A DNA stretch of 64,000 nucleotides from Moraxella sp. (GTDB lineage Bacteria > Pseudomonadota > Gammaproteobacteria > Pseudomonadales > Moraxellaceae): assembly GCA_030528385.1 (NCBI GenBank), contig JAUMYZ010000006.1, positions 62,001 through 126,000 of the forward strand, read 5' to 3'. The notes below the pieces were generated by a model. The model ran no database searches and was not told the DNA's origin. It saw nothing but the letters and a program-made list of their open reading frames with translations. Positions 1 through 7,840 of this stretch are shown one piece after another (position 1 is the first letter of the stretch; every line of letters begins with the position of its first letter). Position numbers and translations under genes: made by a program.

Positions 1-1
1 A

Positions 2-121
2 CAATGCCGCAATGCGCTATTTTTGGACGGCGGCATTGCTTCGGCGCTGTACGCCCCAACAATTCAGCGCCACGACAAACTCAACATGGCACTCATGCTG
101 GCAGTGTCCACGACCAACTGA
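2..121 (+). CDS. C-terminal end of a DUF2233/phosphodiester glycosidase-like protein (partial)
   Basis: Only the last 39 codons lie in the window; the 5' part is off the left edge. The reading frame from base 2 to the TGA at 119-121 contains NALFLDGGIASALYAP. This matches the conserved end of DUF2233 (NAGPA-type) domains, where an asparagine-alanine-leucine-hydrophobic-aspartate-glycine-glycine stretch lies near the active site. The gene converges on prc with only 5 bases between the stops. Too little is present to say whether the protein is exported or what its substrate is. Confidence 0.55.
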   Translation, partial: QCRNALFLDGGIASALYAPTIQRHDKLNMALMLAVSTTN

Positions 122-126
122 CGCAT

Positions 127-2307
127 TTATTTTAGACTGGCCACATCAAACATCAATGTCGCCGCTTCGGTAACATAAACTTCTTCTTCTGGCAGTTTTG
201 GACGCTCATGCTCTTTCATTAGGCTGCGCTCTTCGGCAAGCGCGTCAATGCTGGCTTGATAAGTTGTCCAATCGGTATAAGGTTTTTGTCCTGTGGCTTG
301 GCGACGGGCGTTTTCGGCGCTGAGCATTTTTTGTTCTACCAAATCGGCTTTGGCGCGGCGCTTATCAATGTCCACATCGGCAGGCTTTTTGTCATCGTCT
401 AGCGCTCTGATGGCATTAAGCTGGGTCAAATAGGCAAACTGCGGATTGCTCTTTTGGCGCGCTTTGGACTGTTTGTTCAGTTCATCAAGCACGCCTTTGG
501 CATAGTTGCCTTCGGGCTTAAATGGTGTGGTTTTGATGGTGTCCCACACCAAAGGGTTCTTGTACTCTCGTTCACCAAACTCCACCCCTTCATAGATGTT
601 CACCAGCTCAACATCGGGCACAACGCCCTTGTTTTGGGTGCTGCCCCCCGTAACGCGATAAAACTTGCGCTGCGTCAGTGTCGCCGAACCAAGCGCCAAA
701 TCATCACGCTGCACTTGTGCTGAGCCCTTGCCTGTAGTGGTGCTGCCAATCACCAAACCCCGTCCATAGTCTTGAATGGCGGCAGCAAAAATCTCTGACG
801 CCGACGCTGAACCCAAGTTAATCAGCACCGCCATTTGACCTGCATACAACTGCTTGCCACCATCTTTGTCGGCATAGACCTGCACATTGCCGCGATTGTC
901 TTTGATTTGCACCAAGGGCCCTTCTTTGATAAATAAACCCAGCATTTTGGCAACTTCATCCAGCGAACCACCTGGGTTATTGCGCAAATCCACCACCAAG
1001 CCATCAATATTTTGGGCATTGAGCGCTTTGATGGCCTTTTCGGTATCTAGGCTGACCGAGCGATAATCGCCAATGTTGGCACCGCTGCGACGCGCCTGAA
1101 AATTCAGATAAAAACTGGGAATCTCAAGCACTCCCACCCTTTTGATTTTGCCCTGATAAGGCACTTCAACCACCCGATGATGCACGCCAGATTCTTCTTG
1201 TTCAATGACATCGCGCACAATCACCACATTACGCGCGGCGCTGTCTGGGGTGTTGGGTTGTTTGACGCGAATGGTAACGCTTGTGCCGCGCGCACCACGA
1301 ATGACCGAGACAATCTCACGCACACTCCAGCCAACCACATCTGCCATTGGCTCGCCTTCTTGGGCAACACCAAGAATCAAATCATTGGCGCGCACTTGTC
1401 CTGTTTTGGCGGCAGGCCCACCATCCACCAGCGTTACAATCTTGGTGTAGTCAGGGTTCTTGCGGTCGGGACGGATAGAAACACCAATGCCTTCCAACTG
1501 CAGATTGGACTGGATTTGCATTTCATTGGCTTGTACTGGCGCAAAATAGTTGCTGTGCGGGTCATAGGTCATCATCGCCGTGTTTAAGATGGTTTCCATG
1601 ATTTCATCGTTTTTGATGCGCGCCAGCTGACCTTGTTGACGATTGATACGATTGAGCAAAATGTCCGTAGGCGAGCGCTCATCGCCGCGCACCAAATCAT
1701 GACCACGCGTCAGCTCTGGATTGTCCAAAAAGGCTTTGTCTTTGGCTTTGTCTTCTTCTTGACCCAAAGTAATGCCAATCAAGGCATAAGTAACTTGGGT
1801 TTTCCAGTAATCAAGCTGCTCAGCTTTGCTGCCAAAACGCGGCGCTTCTTCTCGGTCAAGAATGATGGTTTTGTCCGTCTTTAGCTTAAGATTGGTTTTT
1901 AGTAAGGCTTTGGCAGTGTCATAATACTCATTAGAACGGGTGCGATAACGCTCAAAGATTTCAATCCCTGCCGACAAATCACCACGTTTTAGGCGCTGAG
2001 CAAAGGTTTTGGCATATTTTTGATTAAATTCATCAATGTCTGCTTGCAAAAACAACGTGCGGCTGGGGTCAAGGTTGTCATAATACATAGACAAAATCTT
2101 TGCGCCCATCTGCTGGTCAAGGGGCTGCTCTAGGTAGTGTGCTCTGTCCAATAATAAAGAAACCTGACGAGCGGTAACTTTTTGTTCAATCGTCGGCTCA
2201 AACCCCACCTTATCGGTCGCTTCGGCAACGCCCACATAACTTTGCGCAAAAATCACACCCGATATAACCGTGGCAACACCAGATAAAACAAACTGTTGTT
2301 TTGACAT
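127..2307 (-). CDS. prc: Tail-specific (C-terminal processing) periplasmic protease Prc
   Basis: Periplasmic serine protease that degrades proteins from their C termini and, in relatives, trims penicillin-binding protein and lipoprotein substrates. The 726-residue protein has an N-terminal export signal. A PDZ domain lies at about residues 265-350 (EGIGVSI, then GGPAAKTGQVRANDLI). The catalytic core carries LRNNPGG, the nucleophile serine in GSASASEIF (about residue 502) and the general-base lysine in TTTGKGSAQ (about 527). The C-terminal DUF3340-type helical tail is present. I chose the ATG at 2307 because AGGAG lies just upstream; a longer frame to 2337 has no such site. Monocistronic and leftward. 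Confidence 0.95.
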   Translation of the reverse strand: MSKQQFVLSGVATVISGVIFAQSYVGVAEATDKVGFEPTIEQKVTARQVSLLLDRAHYLEQPLDQQMGAKILSMYYDNLDPSRTLFLQADIDEFNQKYAKTFAQRLKRGDLSAGIEIFERYRTRSNEYYDTAKALLKTNLKLKTDKTIILDREEAPRFGSKAEQLDYWKTQVTYALIGITLGQEEDKAKDKAFLDNPELTRGHDLVRGDERSPTDILLNRINRQQGQLARIKNDEIMETILNTAMMTYDPHSNYFAPVQANEMQIQSNLQLEGIGVSIRPDRKNPDYTKIVTLVDGGPAAKTGQVRANDLILGVAQEGEPMADVVGWSVREIVSVIRGARGTSVTIRVKQPNTPDSAARNVVIVRDVIEQEESGVHHRVVEVPYQGKIKRVGVLEIPSFYLNFQARRSGANIGDYRSVSLDTEKAIKALNAQNIDGLVVDLRNNPGGSLDEVAKMLGLFIKEGPLVQIKDNRGNVQVYADKDGGKQLYAGQMAVLINLGSASASEIFAAAIQDYGRGLVIGSTTTGKGSAQVQRDDLALGSATLTQRKFYRVTGGSTQNKGVVPDVELVNIYEGVEFGEREYKNPLVWDTIKTTPFKPEGNYAKGVLDELNKQSKARQKSNPQFAYLTQLNAIRALDDDKKPADVDIDKRRAKADLVEQKMLSAENARRQATGQKPYTDWTTYQASIDALAEERSLMKEHERPKLPEEEVYVTEAATLMFDVASLK

Positions 2308-2599
2308 AACTACTCCTAAAAACCCATCAAACCACAAAACTTGATAATGTCATTTTTAACCCTTGTTATTATTGGTCATACATCACAAACAAGCATGGTG
2401 AATTAAATATGCAATAAACTTGCCAAAAATCATATTAGTTACAATATTTACCAATTTTTTAAAATCAATCATCTGACATCACAAAACAACCCCACAAATA
2501 CAAAAAATTTGCATTATCTTATCATATTGATTCTTGCTTATGTGATGGTTTTTGTGAGCAATTCTATCAAATAAGGACAAATAGGTGCTTTCTTAGTCA

Positions 2600-2628
2600 T
2601 TGATTTTACACACTTTTAATACCATAAT
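2600..2628 (+). promoter_or_regulatory. Promoter-like pair upstream of a terminator-like hairpin
   Basis: TTGATT at 2600-2605 and CATAAT at 2623-2628 are separated by 17 bases. They match the sigma-70 hexamers at four and five positions. A transcript from here would begin near 2635 and meet the hairpin at 2653-2686 within about 50 bases. This is by eye only. Confidence 0.35.
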
Positions 2629-2652
2629 GACCGCAGCACCTATCATCAAGAC

Positions 2653-2686
2653 CGCCAATGGTTGCTTTTTTTGTTGGCGCTTTTTT
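2653..2686 (+). terminator. Terminator-like hairpin upstream of nagZ
   Basis: CGCCAA (2653-2658) pairs with TTGGCG (2674-2679), followed by C and six T residues (2681-2686). The loop is 15 bases, which is long. No gene on the plus strand ends just before it, so it would terminate a short leader or small RNA. Confidence 0.35.
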
Positions 2687-2740
2687 AAGCAAAATTTATT
2701 CACCAACGCTTAATTTAACGCACAAAAAAGCAACAACAAC

Positions 2741-2769
2741 TTAACGCCATACAAAAATCATGGCATAAT
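2741..2769 (+). promoter_or_regulatory. Probable nagZ promoter
   Basis: TTAACG (2741-2746) and CATAAT (2764-2769) are 17 bases apart. They match the -35 and -10 consensus at four and five positions, 23 bases before the nagZ ATG. The resulting leader would be short. Confidence 0.5.
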
Positions 2770-2791
2770 AAATATTTTTATAAGGCATCTT

Positions 2792-3856
2792 ATGGCAACT
2801 GGCACAATTATGGCAGACATTGCAGGGCTGGCGCTAAGCAATGACGACGCACAGTTCTTGACACAAGCACAAATCGGCGGGGTGATTTTGTTTGCGCGCA
2901 ACGTGAACACGCCCGCCCAAGTACGCACGCTCACTGACAGCATGCGCCATATCAATCCCGACTTGCTTATCGCGGCCGACCAAGAAGGTGGGCGGGTGGC
3001 ACGTTTTCGTCAAGGTTTTTCGCCTTTGCCTGCGATGGGGCAGCTTGGCAAACTCTATGACAACGACCCCAAACACGCCTTATCGCTTGCTTATGACACA
3101 GGTTATTTGATGGCGTGTGAAGTGCTGGCAGTGGGTGTGGATTTTAGCTTCGCGCCTGTGTTGGACATCAATGGTTGCAGCTTGGTGATTGGCGACCGCG
3201 CTTTTCATCAAGACCCTGAAATTGTCATTGCTTTATCATCACAATTTATAGATGGTATGCACGCCGCAGGCATGAAAGCCACGGGCAAACATTTTCCTGG
3301 TCATGGCTCCATTGCGCCAGATTCGCACGTTGCCGACGCCATTGATGGGCGCAGTTTTGACGACATTTGGGCGTGTGATGGCACCACTTTTGTACAAAAT
3401 CTCTCCAAATTGGACGCACTGATGCCCGCACATGTCATCTTTAGCCAAATTGACAATAAGCCTGCAGGATTTTCCAAAATCTGGCTGCAAGAGATTTTAC
3501 GCGGCAAACTGGGCTACGATGGTGTGCTGTTTTCTGACGATTTGTCCATGAAAGCGGCTCATGTCGCTGGTGGTGCTGACATGCGCGTCAAAGCCGCCAT
3601 AGAAGCAGGCTGTGATATGACACTGGTGTGCAACAACCGAGCGGACGCCCAGTTGGCAGTTGATGTCGCCAAAATCATGCCAGAACAAACACACAAACGT
3701 TTTGCCCGCATGAAAGGCAATATCCCAAGTTGGCAAGGCTCACTACAAGCCACCTGCCGACAATTTGACCATTATCAAACCGCCCTAAATCACGTCGCCC
3801 AAGCGTTTTTTGACGTCCAAGTGCCGCCAGCCAAAGACCCAACTGTATACACATGA
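2792..3856 (+). CDS. nagZ: Beta-N-acetylhexosaminidase NagZ (glycoside hydrolase family 3)
   Basis: Cytoplasmic enzyme of cell-wall recycling that removes N-acetylglucosamine from anhydromuropeptides. The 354-residue protein is one GH3 barrel. Visible motifs are ADQEGGRVARF (residues 62-72), KHFPGHG (166-172), the DSH at 178-180 that in the family supplies the Asp-His general acid/base dyad, and FSDDLSMKA (248-256) with the nucleophile aspartate. An upstream AAGG is a weak ribosome site for this ATG. Its stop overlaps the next gene by 4 bases, so the two are co-transcribed and translationally coupled. Confidence 0.95.
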   Translation: MATGTIMADIAGLALSNDDAQFLTQAQIGGVILFARNVNTPAQVRTLTDSMRHINPDLLIAADQEGGRVARFRQGFSPLPAMGQLGKLYDNDPKHALSLAYDTGYLMACEVLAVGVDFSFAPVLDINGCSLVIGDRAFHQDPEIVIALSSQFIDGMHAAGMKATGKHFPGHGSIAPDSHVADAIDGRSFDDIWACDGTTFVQNLSKLDALMPAHVIFSQIDNKPAGFSKIWLQEILRGKLGYDGVLFSDDLSMKAAHVAGGADMRVKAAIEAGCDMTLVCNNRADAQLAVDVAKIMPEQTHKRFARMKGNIPSWQGSLQATCRQFDHYQTALNHVAQAFFDVQVPPAKDPTVYT

Positions 3857-4509
3857 TAACCATATTTGGGATTACCGACATCATCACCTACCTAATAGGG
3901 GTGGTGATTGTGATTGTGTTGCCTGGTCCTAACAGCCTGTACTGCCTATCCGTCTCGGCATCACACGGCAAAAAAGCGGGCATCAAAGCCATGAGCGGTG
4001 TGCTGCTTGGCGACAGTCTATTGATTGTGGCAACTGTTTTGGGGGCAGGCACACTCATACGTCTGTATCCAAGCGTGTTTGAAATTATCAAGCTCTTTGG
4101 TGGTGGTTATTTGGCGTACTTGGGCGTCAAAATTTTAATGGGCGCTCATCATACCTTTATCCATCGCCACAGCCTTGCCAGCAAAGCCATCGCACATTCC
4201 ACCAAAGCGCATAATTATTTTTATCGCTCGCTGACGCTTAGTCTGACCAATCCAAAAGCGATTTTGTTTTTCTTGTCGTTTTTTATGCCTTTTGCCGACC
4301 CAAGCTACCCCTATCCGCTTTTAACCTTTTTTGTGCTGGCGATGATTTTACAGATGGTCAGTTTTAGTTATCTTTTGCTGCTCATCTTTAGTGGGCAGAC
4401 GCTCGCTCTTAAGTTTGGTCGCAATGCGTGGCTGATGATTGGCTCAATGCTGGTGGTGGGCATGCTGTTTGTGGGTTTTGGAATAAATTTGTGGCTGGCC
4501 AAATTATGA
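3853..4509 (+). CDS. LysE/RhtB family amino-acid exporter
   Basis: Inner-membrane efflux protein of 218 residues with about six hydrophobic segments. The family signature appears near the N terminus (VVIVIVLPGPNSLYCLSV, then a glycine-lysine-alanine-glycine stretch). LTNPKAILFFLSFF, typical of the RhtB/LeuE branch, is in the middle. The ATG overlaps the nagZ stop (ATGA arrangement). The substrate cannot be read from sequence; relatives export threonine, homoserine, leucine or lysine. Coupling to nagZ may be only positional, or may help clear amino acids released by wall-peptide recycling (inference). Confidence 0.85.
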   Translation: MITIFGITDIITYLIGVVIVIVLPGPNSLYCLSVSASHGKKAGIKAMSGVLLGDSLLIVATVLGAGTLIRLYPSVFEIIKLFGGGYLAYLGVKILMGAHHTFIHRHSLASKAIAHSTKAHNYFYRSLTLSLTNPKAILFFLSFFMPFADPSYPYPLLTFFVLAMILQMVSFSYLLLLIFSGQTLALKFGRNAWLMIGSMLVVGMLFVGFGINLWLAKL

Positions 4510-4528
4510 TGGCGCTTTTTAAATCCAA

Positions 4529-4726
4529 GTGGCCAATGGGGGTTGGTTGTTATGGACATGTTTTTTGGCAATCACTTATGATAAACTGACCCATTATCTA
4601 AGCCCCACCATAGCAGCTTGGGCAACACACAAAGCCATCGCCAACATCGTCATTCGTGGCATGTTTTTTATGATTTGCTTTGTGCCAGCGTGTTTTGTGT
4701 GCTATGTTTGTTACAAAAAATCTTAA
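4529..4726 (+). CDS. Possible small two-helix membrane protein
   Basis: A 65-codon frame beginning with GTG, 20 bases after the exporter stop. It encodes two hydrophobic stretches (LLWTCFLAI near the N terminus, and FFMICFVPACFVCYVCY near the end) and finishes with a basic KKS. No recognised family and no strong ribosome site. It could be a true short membrane protein translated from the nagZ transcript or chance. A terminator-like hairpin follows at 4850. Confidence 0.35.
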   Translation: MANGGWLLWTCFLAITYDKLTHYLSPTIAAWATHKAIANIVIRGMFFMICFVPACFVCYVCYKKS

Positions 4727-4849
4727 AAATCAACGCTCCCAAACTGCCCTTTTGATACCAACAACTTTTGCCTTCGTGGCACCAAAATTTTTTGTCATGA
4801 GTTTTATCACCGCTGTTATTTACTTAACTGTATGATAACAAACCACCAT

Positions 4850-4884
4850 AAACGCTGTCCAAAGGCAAATTTAGCGTTTTTTGT
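4850..4884 (+). terminator. Probable terminator of the nagZ operon
   Basis: AAACGCT (4850-4856) pairs with AGCGTTT (4873-4879) and is followed by further T residues. The loop is 16 bases, so it is a weak or bulged hairpin. Confidence 0.45.
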
Positions 4885-5100
4885 TTTATTGTTCACTGCC
4901 CTTGGGTGGTAAATCCAGTTTACCACAGTCATCACGATAGTGTCTGTCTTGTTGGTATTACCTTTGTCATTGCCCCAACGCCCAATTTAAGCAAAATGCG
5001 CTGACGCCAAAAGCCTTTAAAAATAAGCGGACGGGTTATTGTTGAGTTTTGGTTTAATGATGTGTCCACGAAGATTTTTTATGACTACTGTCATCAATAA

Positions 5101-5135
5101 AAATCTACCCATTTTAAGCAAGAATCAGTAGATTT
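5101..5135 (-). terminator. Probable terminator of the DUF4132 operon
   Basis: AAATCTAC (5101-5108) and GTAGATTT (5128-5135) form an 8-base stem. Read on the minus strand it is followed by a T-rich run, 54 bases after the DUF4132 stop. Confidence 0.45.
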
Positions 5136-5188
5136 GAAAAGATTTGAGTGGTTTTTTATTTCAAAATCCAGTAATTTGGGGCAAATCG

Positions 5189-7282
5189 TCAATGGGGGCG
5201 ATTAATTTGATTTAAAATCACCACATCTGTGATTTTGTCATCGTCAACAAGCAACATCGCCTTACTTAAAATCAAACTAAACACCCTGTCGCCTGAAAAG
5301 TCCAAATTGACATCGGTGGTTTTTTTGCTACTAGGAATAATGCACAAATATTCGTCATTGGGCAACATCAAAATATTGCTTGAACCCAAATGGATTTTGT
5401 AACTGCGTTTTTTGCCTTGCACCACCAAAAATCTGCCATCAATGGTCAGTTTGTCAGCGATTTTTAGGCGTGGAATGACAAACGACAAGTACTCGGCACG
5501 GCTTTTGGCGCTGGCAGTCAGCTCACCAAAGCCATATGACTGCCAATACTCACGAAATGCCCCACTCTCGCCACCATCTGCCCAAGTTGGGTCATTGCCA
5601 ATGCTTGCCACGCCCACAAACAAATCCACATCTCGCATGATTTCGGACAATACTTTGGGCGGCAGGTCATCTAGTGATACGCCACGATTGGCGGTTGCGT
5701 GATAACTGTGGCTGTAGCTGCCACCACTGGCATGAGCCCAATTGTCTGGGGCATCAAGCCGATAAAAGCGCAGCTGGTCAGTACGCACTCGCAGATATGC
5801 TCCGCTGCCAGTCGTATCCACCCCATAATCACCACCAACGCCTTCTACCCAATATTCGGCACGCAGCCCATATTCATCCAACTGGCGCAGTGGCGGATTG
5901 TAAGTATCATCAACACAAAGCCTTAGGGGAGCACGCCAGCCGCGCAAACTGGCAAGCTGATTGAACTGGTGTTGTTTTAGGACATGCCCTGCAAAACGGT
6001 TAGAATAAAAGTCGGTATTGCGTTCGGCGTCCGTCAGTAAATACACTTCACGCCACGCTTGTTTAAAGGGTTGTTTGATGTTTTTGGTAAAGAGTTTTTC
6101 ACGCCATGCCAGCACCGTTGCCACGTCAAAATCAATGGGGTGAAACAATTTGACCACACTGTCTTTTTGGACAGTTATCGCTTTGTTGTCAATATCGCTC
6201 ATCTTGCCAGTATCAACATCAAAAAACACAGGCACACCATCAATCACCCAAATCAGTCGCCTTGCAACCGTTCCTGTCAAAACGTGGTTTAAATACCGCC
6301 CTTGCCACACACCGCCTGTCCACGACCGCTCACTTATCATCAACCCATCAAGACGTGTGGCGATGCTGGTGATATTTTTGTCCATGTCTTTGGTGGTGGC
6401 TTTTAGTTGTTTTAATTCATTGGCAAAATTGGTTTTGACATCGGCAGGAGCAGATTTTAGCACTTTGCCATTTTTGACAAATTGCAGATGTGAGCCTTTG
6501 TCATCAATAACCACAGAAACGCTTGTCTGTCCCCAATATTTGGTGCGACCGCCCACCGTCTGTAAGCCAAATGTTGGCACGCCAATTTCCAACAAATCTT
6601 CATAAGACAATCCCAGCCGCTCAGCGACAGCGGATAGGGCTTTTTTGATTTGGGCAAGCGTGGTCTTAAAGGTAACGGTTGTATCCAAAAATACAAGAGC
6701 GGTCAAAGCACTTTCATTGGTCATCTGACCGAGCACATAGACGCTGGTATTGGCAAGCTTGATGTCTTTGACACCAATGCCTGCTATCTTTTTTAGGCTG
6801 GTGTCAGCAACCTTGGCAGCGGTATGAGCAAGGCTATCGCCTGTGGGGTCAGAGATAAGCACACACCACAAAAATCCCTTTAACGTCAGAACATTATATG
6901 GGTTAAATTGAGCCACATCTTTCCAAGCCCAACCGTCAACATACTTATCATAAATATCGTGATATTCTCTGTCTGGTGCACATAAACCAAAATACCCCTT
7001 TCTTGCCACAGGCTCTGCGGTGTGTCCTTTATTGATAAACTGTAAAGACTGTTTTAGACACGCATTAAACTCATCAAAACCCACACTTTCTAATAAGGGC
7101 TTGGCTTTTTGCAGCCATTTGTCTGTGGGTTTGGCGGTTTTGGCACTGCGAGCAAAAACAGACAAAGCCTGCCAAGCGGCTTGCCTGTCTTGTGGCATGG
7201 ACGCAATCAGCGATAACAAATTGTCTGCCCACGCTTCGCCAGTCATGACAACGGGTTCTGGGTGATTGGGCGATTTTGTCAT
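5189..7282 (-). CDS. DUF4132 domain protein (MolR/YehI-like, without a WGR domain)
   Basis: A 697-residue cytoplasmic protein. The N-terminal half is helical. The C-terminal third holds the DUF4132 block: IKQPFKQAWREVYLLTDAE, then NRFAGHVLKQHQFNQLASLRGW, then ELTASAKSRAEYL. In Escherichia coli the DUF4132 proteins YehI and MolR lie beside the yehLMPQ MoxR-VWA genes; YehI-type proteins often carry an N-terminal WGR domain, which I do not see here. The biochemical role is unknown. The gene is 56 bases after a small Gly-Gly-ending protein (7339-7734) and is almost certainly in one operon with it. The related MoxR-VWA cassette in this window lies about 46 kb away on the same strand. Confidence 0.8.
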   Translation of the reverse strand: MTKSPNHPEPVVMTGEAWADNLLSLIASMPQDRQAAWQALSVFARSAKTAKPTDKWLQKAKPLLESVGFDEFNACLKQSLQFINKGHTAEPVARKGYFGLCAPDREYHDIYDKYVDGWAWKDVAQFNPYNVLTLKGFLWCVLISDPTGDSLAHTAAKVADTSLKKIAGIGVKDIKLANTSVYVLGQMTNESALTALVFLDTTVTFKTTLAQIKKALSAVAERLGLSYEDLLEIGVPTFGLQTVGGRTKYWGQTSVSVVIDDKGSHLQFVKNGKVLKSAPADVKTNFANELKQLKATTKDMDKNITSIATRLDGLMISERSWTGGVWQGRYLNHVLTGTVARRLIWVIDGVPVFFDVDTGKMSDIDNKAITVQKDSVVKLFHPIDFDVATVLAWREKLFTKNIKQPFKQAWREVYLLTDAERNTDFYSNRFAGHVLKQHQFNQLASLRGWRAPLRLCVDDTYNPPLRQLDEYGLRAEYWVEGVGGDYGVDTTGSGAYLRVRTDQLRFYRLDAPDNWAHASGGSYSHSYHATANRGVSLDDLPPKVLSEIMRDVDLFVGVASIGNDPTWADGGESGAFREYWQSYGFGELTASAKSRAEYLSFVIPRLKIADKLTIDGRFLVVQGKKRSYKIHLGSSNILMLPNDEYLCIIPSSKKTTDVNLDFSGDRVFSLILSKAMLLVDDDKITDVVILNQINRPH

Positions 7283-7338
7283 AATTTTCCTTATACATCA
7301 ATGACAAACCAACAGTACATCAAGCAGTCTTAATAAAA

Positions 7339-7734
7339 TTATCCACCCTGCAGTGGTATCAATTTTAAAAACACCACTTTGGCTGTCTCTGCCTTGACCA
7401 CAAGTGGCTTATCCAAATCCAGCACTTGCTCATCATCAATAATCAGCACAAAGCCATTTTCGTCAAAGGCTTTGACCGTTTTATCAAACACCGTCTGCCA
7501 CGATGTTTTTGTCTGATGTATATGCTTGTGTTGCTTTTTGCCATTGAGCTGGTTTTCGTCATCACTAGGGGTAATGTGCTGTATGGGTACAGTGCTGGCT
7601 TTATTGTCATGTTCTCGCTTTATTCGCTCTTTTAGGATGTCTTTGGCGGTGGTTAGGGTCGGCAGCTCAAACGACATGGCAAAGGTCGCTTGTGTGCTTG
7701 GAAACACTTCATCATAAATGTCAAAGCGATACAT
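7339..7734 (-). CDS. Small protein ending in Gly-Gly, predicted beta-grasp (ubiquitin/MoaD/ThiS-like)
   Basis: A 131-residue protein of no named family I recognise. The order suggests a beta-grasp fold. Two N-terminal strands (MYRFDIYDEVF; ATFAMSFELP) lead into a helix (TTAKDILKERI). A polar, variable insertion follows, then a second helix, a strand-turn-strand (FVLIIDDEQVLDLDKPL) and a last strand, VVFLKLIPLQGG, ending at the C terminus. MoaD and ThiS end in the same way, with a hydrophobic strand, proline and Gly-Gly used for adenylation and conjugation. I chose the ATG at 7734; an upstream in-frame ATG at 7812 would add 26 residues forming one hydrophobic helix. It is first gene of the operon with DUF4132. 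No E1-like (ThiF/MoeB) gene is in the window. The fold is inference. Confidence 0.6.
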   Translation of the reverse strand: MYRFDIYDEVFPSTQATFAMSFELPTLTTAKDILKERIKREHDNKASTVPIQHITPSDDENQLNGKKQHKHIHQTKTSWQTVFDKTVKAFDENGFVLIIDDEQVLDLDKPLVVKAETAKVVFLKLIPLQGG

Positions 7735-7840
7735 GACAATTTCCCAAATCATTAACAATAACAAAAGTATAGCACAAACATACGGCAATAAAAAAGGCAC
7801 AGTGACAAGCATTATGCCTTTATGTATCAGCCAGTTAGCA

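Larger units (their letters stand above)
2308..2791. other. AT-rich divergent intergenic region between prc and nagZ
   Basis: This 484-base stretch has no convincing gene on either strand. On the plus strand it holds two promoter-like pairs and a hairpin followed by six T residues, listed separately. The prc promoter should also lie here on the minus strand, but I could not pick a clear one. Confidence 0.6.
4727..5188. other. Gene-free region between convergent units
   Basis: No supported gene in 462 bases. It contains a plus-strand terminator-like hairpin (4850-4884), a perfect 7-base inverted repeat with a 5-base loop (TGGTAAA at 4907-4913, TTTACCA at 4919-4925), and a minus-strand terminator-like hairpin (5101-5135). 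All fit with two transcription units ending face to face. Confidence 0.55.

Noticed and set aside
1177..1587. 136-codon plus-strand frame inside prc
   Set aside because: It is antisense to the PDZ-coding region of prc, has no family features and no ribosome site.
7735..7812. N-terminal membrane helix for the Gly-Gly protein
   Set aside because: An in-frame ATG at 7812 exists, but the internal ATG gives a compact soluble protein starting on the first strand; kept as an alternative only.
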